NCBI GenBank assembly: GCA_963774455.1
Contig: CAVZFD010000003.1
Location: forward strand, 310,001 to 374,000
DNA length: 64,000 nucleotides
Reading direction: 5' to 3'
Origin: DATFVA01 sp963774455
GTDB taxonomy: Bacteria; Bacteroidota; Ignavibacteria; Ignavibacteriales; Ignavibacteriaceae
This document shows, piece after piece, positions 62,253-64,000 of the stretch. The notes under the pieces were generated by a model. It was not told the DNA's origin, did not search any database, and saw only the letters and a program-made list of their open reading frames with translations. The position numbers and the translations under genes are program-made. Each line of letters opens with the position of its first letter. Position 1 is the stretch's first letter.

Positions 62253-62404
62253 AAGACACGCTTTTATGATAATAATAAAAAGAAAGCTTTCGAAAAATAA
62301 AAAAATGTTAAAAAAAAGGAAATGAAATCTTGATTAATATTAATAAAAATTGTAAATACGCAATGAAAGGTTTTGAAAATCAATAATAAGGTTTCGTAAC
62401 ATAA

Positions 62405-63583
62405 ATGGAAGTCTATAACAAAAGTTTTGGTACGGTAAATGATTCCAACACAGAATCAGAGATTGCCAGTCAGCCGGAACTCTGGATAAAACTTTACAGT
62501 GAATTCAGTTCAATCAGGGATCAGCTTAAAACATACCTTAGAAACTTACTCAATGATAAAAATACCAGGATAATTTTAACAGGTGCAGGCTCCAGTGCGT
62601 TCATTGGTGAGGTTCTGCTCGGGGCATTCAGCCGCAGATTCAGCAACCCCATCACTGCAGTTGCCACCACCGACCTGGTTACCCACCCCGAATTATTCTT
62701 CAATAATCAGAGTAAGTACTTGTTAATTTCCTTCGCCAGATCTGGAAATAGTCCAGAAAGCGCTCAGGCAATTGTGGTAGCTGAAGATTTGTCGCAGAGT
62801 GTATTTCATCTTATTGTCACTTGTAATAATGAGAGTGATTTATTAGAGAGTGTAAGTTCAAAAAACAAATTCATTTTCGTGCTGCCGTCTGAGGCTAACG
62901 ATAAGGGCCTGGCTATGACAGCAAGTTTTACCTCTATGCTGCTGGCCGGATTGCTGATATCCAGGATAGATAAGGATAATGATAACCTGGATGAACAGAT
63001 AGCCTTACTTAGTAAATATGGTAATAAGATATTGAACGTTTATTCAGAACCGCTTCGGAAAATAGCGTCTTCTGATTTTAAACGCGCTGTCTTCCTTGGA
63101 TCAGGGATGCTGAAAGGAATTGCGAGAGAATCCCAGCTCAAGCTTCAGGAATTGACCGATGGAAAAATAATCTGTAAGCATGATTCTTTTATGGGATTTC
63201 GTCATGGACCAAAGGCAGTACTGGATGGTGATACCCTGATGGTCTATCTCTTTTCGAATAATTCCTATGCCGGCTTGTATGAAAGGGACCTGGTTGCGGC
63301 TATTGAAGGAACCCGCAAACCTCTTTGTTCGATCGGAGTTATGGAAGATGATTCTTTTCCGGCAAACCTTGATCTGAAAATTGTTCTTTCAGATGACGAA
63401 AAAATGATTCACGAAGATTTTCTTTCTGTAGCTATGGTAATGACTGCACAATTACTTGGATTATTTAAATCGATTAGTCTCGGACTGGATCCGGATTCTC
63501 CATCTGAATCGGGAATGATCCACCGGGTTGTACAGGGAGTGAAAATTTACCCTTATACTAATGGAAAAAGTGATCACAGCTGA
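62405..63583 (+). CDS. agaS: SIS-domain sugar isomerase/deaminase AgaS
   Basis: A 392-residue protein with two SIS domains (about 40-195 and 210-370). Hallmarks are the N-terminal TESEIASQPELWIKL, SIS motif ILTGAGSSAFIGEVL (about 58-72), SFARSGNSPES (about 112-122), VFLGSGMLKGIARESQLKLQELTDGKIICKHDSFMGFRHGPKAVL. AgaS acts on galactosamine-6-phosphate/tagatose-6-phosphate in N-acetylgalactosamine catabolism. It is divergent from the DeoR regulator and overlaps the aldolase subunit gene by 23 bases. Confidence 0.93.
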   Translation: MEVYNKSFGTVNDSNTESEIASQPELWIKLYSEFSSIRDQLKTYLRNLLNDKNTRIILTGAGSSAFIGEVLLGAFSRRFSNPITAVATTDLVTHPELFFNNQSKYLLISFARSGNSPESAQAIVVAEDLSQSVFHLIVTCNNESDLLESVSSKNKFIFVLPSEANDKGLAMTASFTSMLLAGLLISRIDKDNDNLDEQIALLSKYGNKILNVYSEPLRKIASSDFKRAVFLGSGMLKGIARESQLKLQELTDGKIICKHDSFMGFRHGPKAVLDGDTLMVYLFSNNSYAGLYERDLVAAIEGTRKPLCSIGVMEDDSFPANLDLKIVLSDDEKMIHEDFLSVAMVMTAQLLGLFKSISLGLDPDSPSESGMIHRVVQGVKIYPYTNGKSDHS

Positions 63584-64000
63584 AAATAAAATATCACAGA
63601 TAATCAGTTTACATAAATCCGGACAAAAAACCGGTATTACTTCGGTTTGTTCGGCTAATCCCTATGTTATCAAAGCTGCAGTTCAGCACGCAAAGAAAAA
63701 CAACCAGTTCGTACTTATTGAAGCGACCTCCAACCAGGTCGATCAATTCGGCGGATACACGGGGTTAACTCCGGCACTCTTTAAAGAGTCGGTTCTGGAT
63801 ACTGTCGAATTGCTGGATTTTCCCATGGAAAATATCATTTTCGGAGGAGATCATCTTGGTCCCAACAGGTGGCAGAACGAAAATTCAGATTCGGCACTCA
63901 GAAAAGCACAGGAACAGATTTCTGCGTATATTAAGGCAGGGTTTACTAAAATTCACCTGGATGCCAGCATGAAATGTGCTGATGATGGGGATCGAAATTA
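63561..64000 (+). CDS. Tagatose-1,6-bisphosphate aldolase accessory subunit GatZ/KbaZ/AgaZ (partial)
   Basis: The first 146 codons (MEKVITAENKISQIISLHKSG, continuing off the window) of the non-catalytic GatZ/KbaZ subunit of class II tagatose-bisphosphate aldolase. Family features: TGITSVCSANPYVIKAAVQHAKKNN, LIEATSNQVDQFGGYTGLTP, FGGDHLGPNRWQ, KAGFTKIHLDASM. It stabilises and activates the catalytic GatY/KbaY subunit, which may follow outside the window. It starts within the agaS 3' end, showing tight coupling. Confidence 0.92.
   Translation, partial: MEKVITAENKISQIISLHKSGQKTGITSVCSANPYVIKAAVQHAKKNNQFVLIEATSNQVDQFGGYTGLTPALFKESVLDTVELLDFPMENIIFGGDHLGPNRWQNENSDSALRKAQEQISAYIKAGFTKIHLDASMKCADDGDRN

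Overview
The window looks like a chromosomal segment of a moderately AT-rich member of the Bacteroidota/Chlorobiota lineage, most probably an Ignavibacteria/Melioribacter-like organism. The evidence is several large secreted proteins ending in type IX secretion (T9SS) sorting domains with the NYPNPFNP-type motif, a PorV/PorQ-family outer-membrane protein, a groESL operon under CIRCE/HrcA control, kinase-TPR/ECF sigma pairs and two-component propeller kinases. This placement is inferred from gene content, not from a phylogenetic marker.

Layout. 1-2.1 kb: start of groEL, groES with a CIRCE-overlapped promoter, a CPBP-family membrane protein and pdxJ. 2.1-11.4 kb: two T9SS cargo proteins (YCF48-like and FG-GAP/ASPIC/PKD) separated by a gene-free stretch with a long folded element, then a NarL-type regulator and a propeller sensor kinase split by one frameshift. 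11.5-18.2 kb: single-chain ADP-forming acyl-CoA synthetase, S66 LD-carboxypeptidase, a decayed potassium channel, a lipoprotein and priA. 18.2-24.3 kb: SIMPL protein, CsgG-like protein, another T9SS cargo, a TrmB-type regulator with twin palindromes upstream, a non-coding region with repeated palindromes, and a Yip1-family protein. 24.5-32.4 kb: tryptophanase, a hypothetical, AmmeMemoRadiSam proteins B and A, a DUF2520 protein, PiT/DUF47 phosphate uptake and glycyl-tRNA synthetase. 32.5-38.5 kb: TPR protein (broken), PorQ-like protein, zinc-ribbon membrane protein, htpX (frameshifted), bamD, thioesterase. 38.5-47.4 kb: VCBS protein and putative metalloprotease, then a cytochrome c maturation cluster ccmA-B-C-D-E-F, with a cysteine-type CcmE, ending in a strong terminator. 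47.5-54.4 kb: S46 dipeptidyl peptidase (DPP11-like), serine/threonine kinase-TPR with its ECF sigma factor, a beta-barrel protein and a lipoprotein. 54.4-60.3 kb: accessory-looking region with small hypotheticals, a methyltransferase, gene remnants, a TPR lipoprotein, a recombinase remnant, a GIY-YIG protein, tRNA-Asn and two tandem degenerate tRNA-Asn copies. 60.4-64 kb: amidohydrolase, DeoR-family regulator (frameshifted), agaS and the start of gatZ/kbaZ, which together suggest an amino-sugar or tagatose catabolic locus.

How the genes fit together. The envelope theme is strong: T9SS cargo, PorQ-like protein, BamD, SIMPL and CsgG-like proteins, and secreted peptidases. The tryptophanase, S46 and S66 peptidases and ADP-forming acyl-CoA synthetase fit a peptide- and amino-acid-fermenting lifestyle. 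The ccm cluster indicates that the organism also matures c-type cytochromes.

Quality note. Five genes carry frameshifts or fragmentation: the sensor kinase, the TPR gene (three shifts), htpX, the DeoR regulator and the channel remnant. All six clean indels are +1 relative to the intact reading, so either the assembly has insertion errors or several genes are genuinely decaying. No CRISPR array, rRNA or intact insertion sequence was seen.
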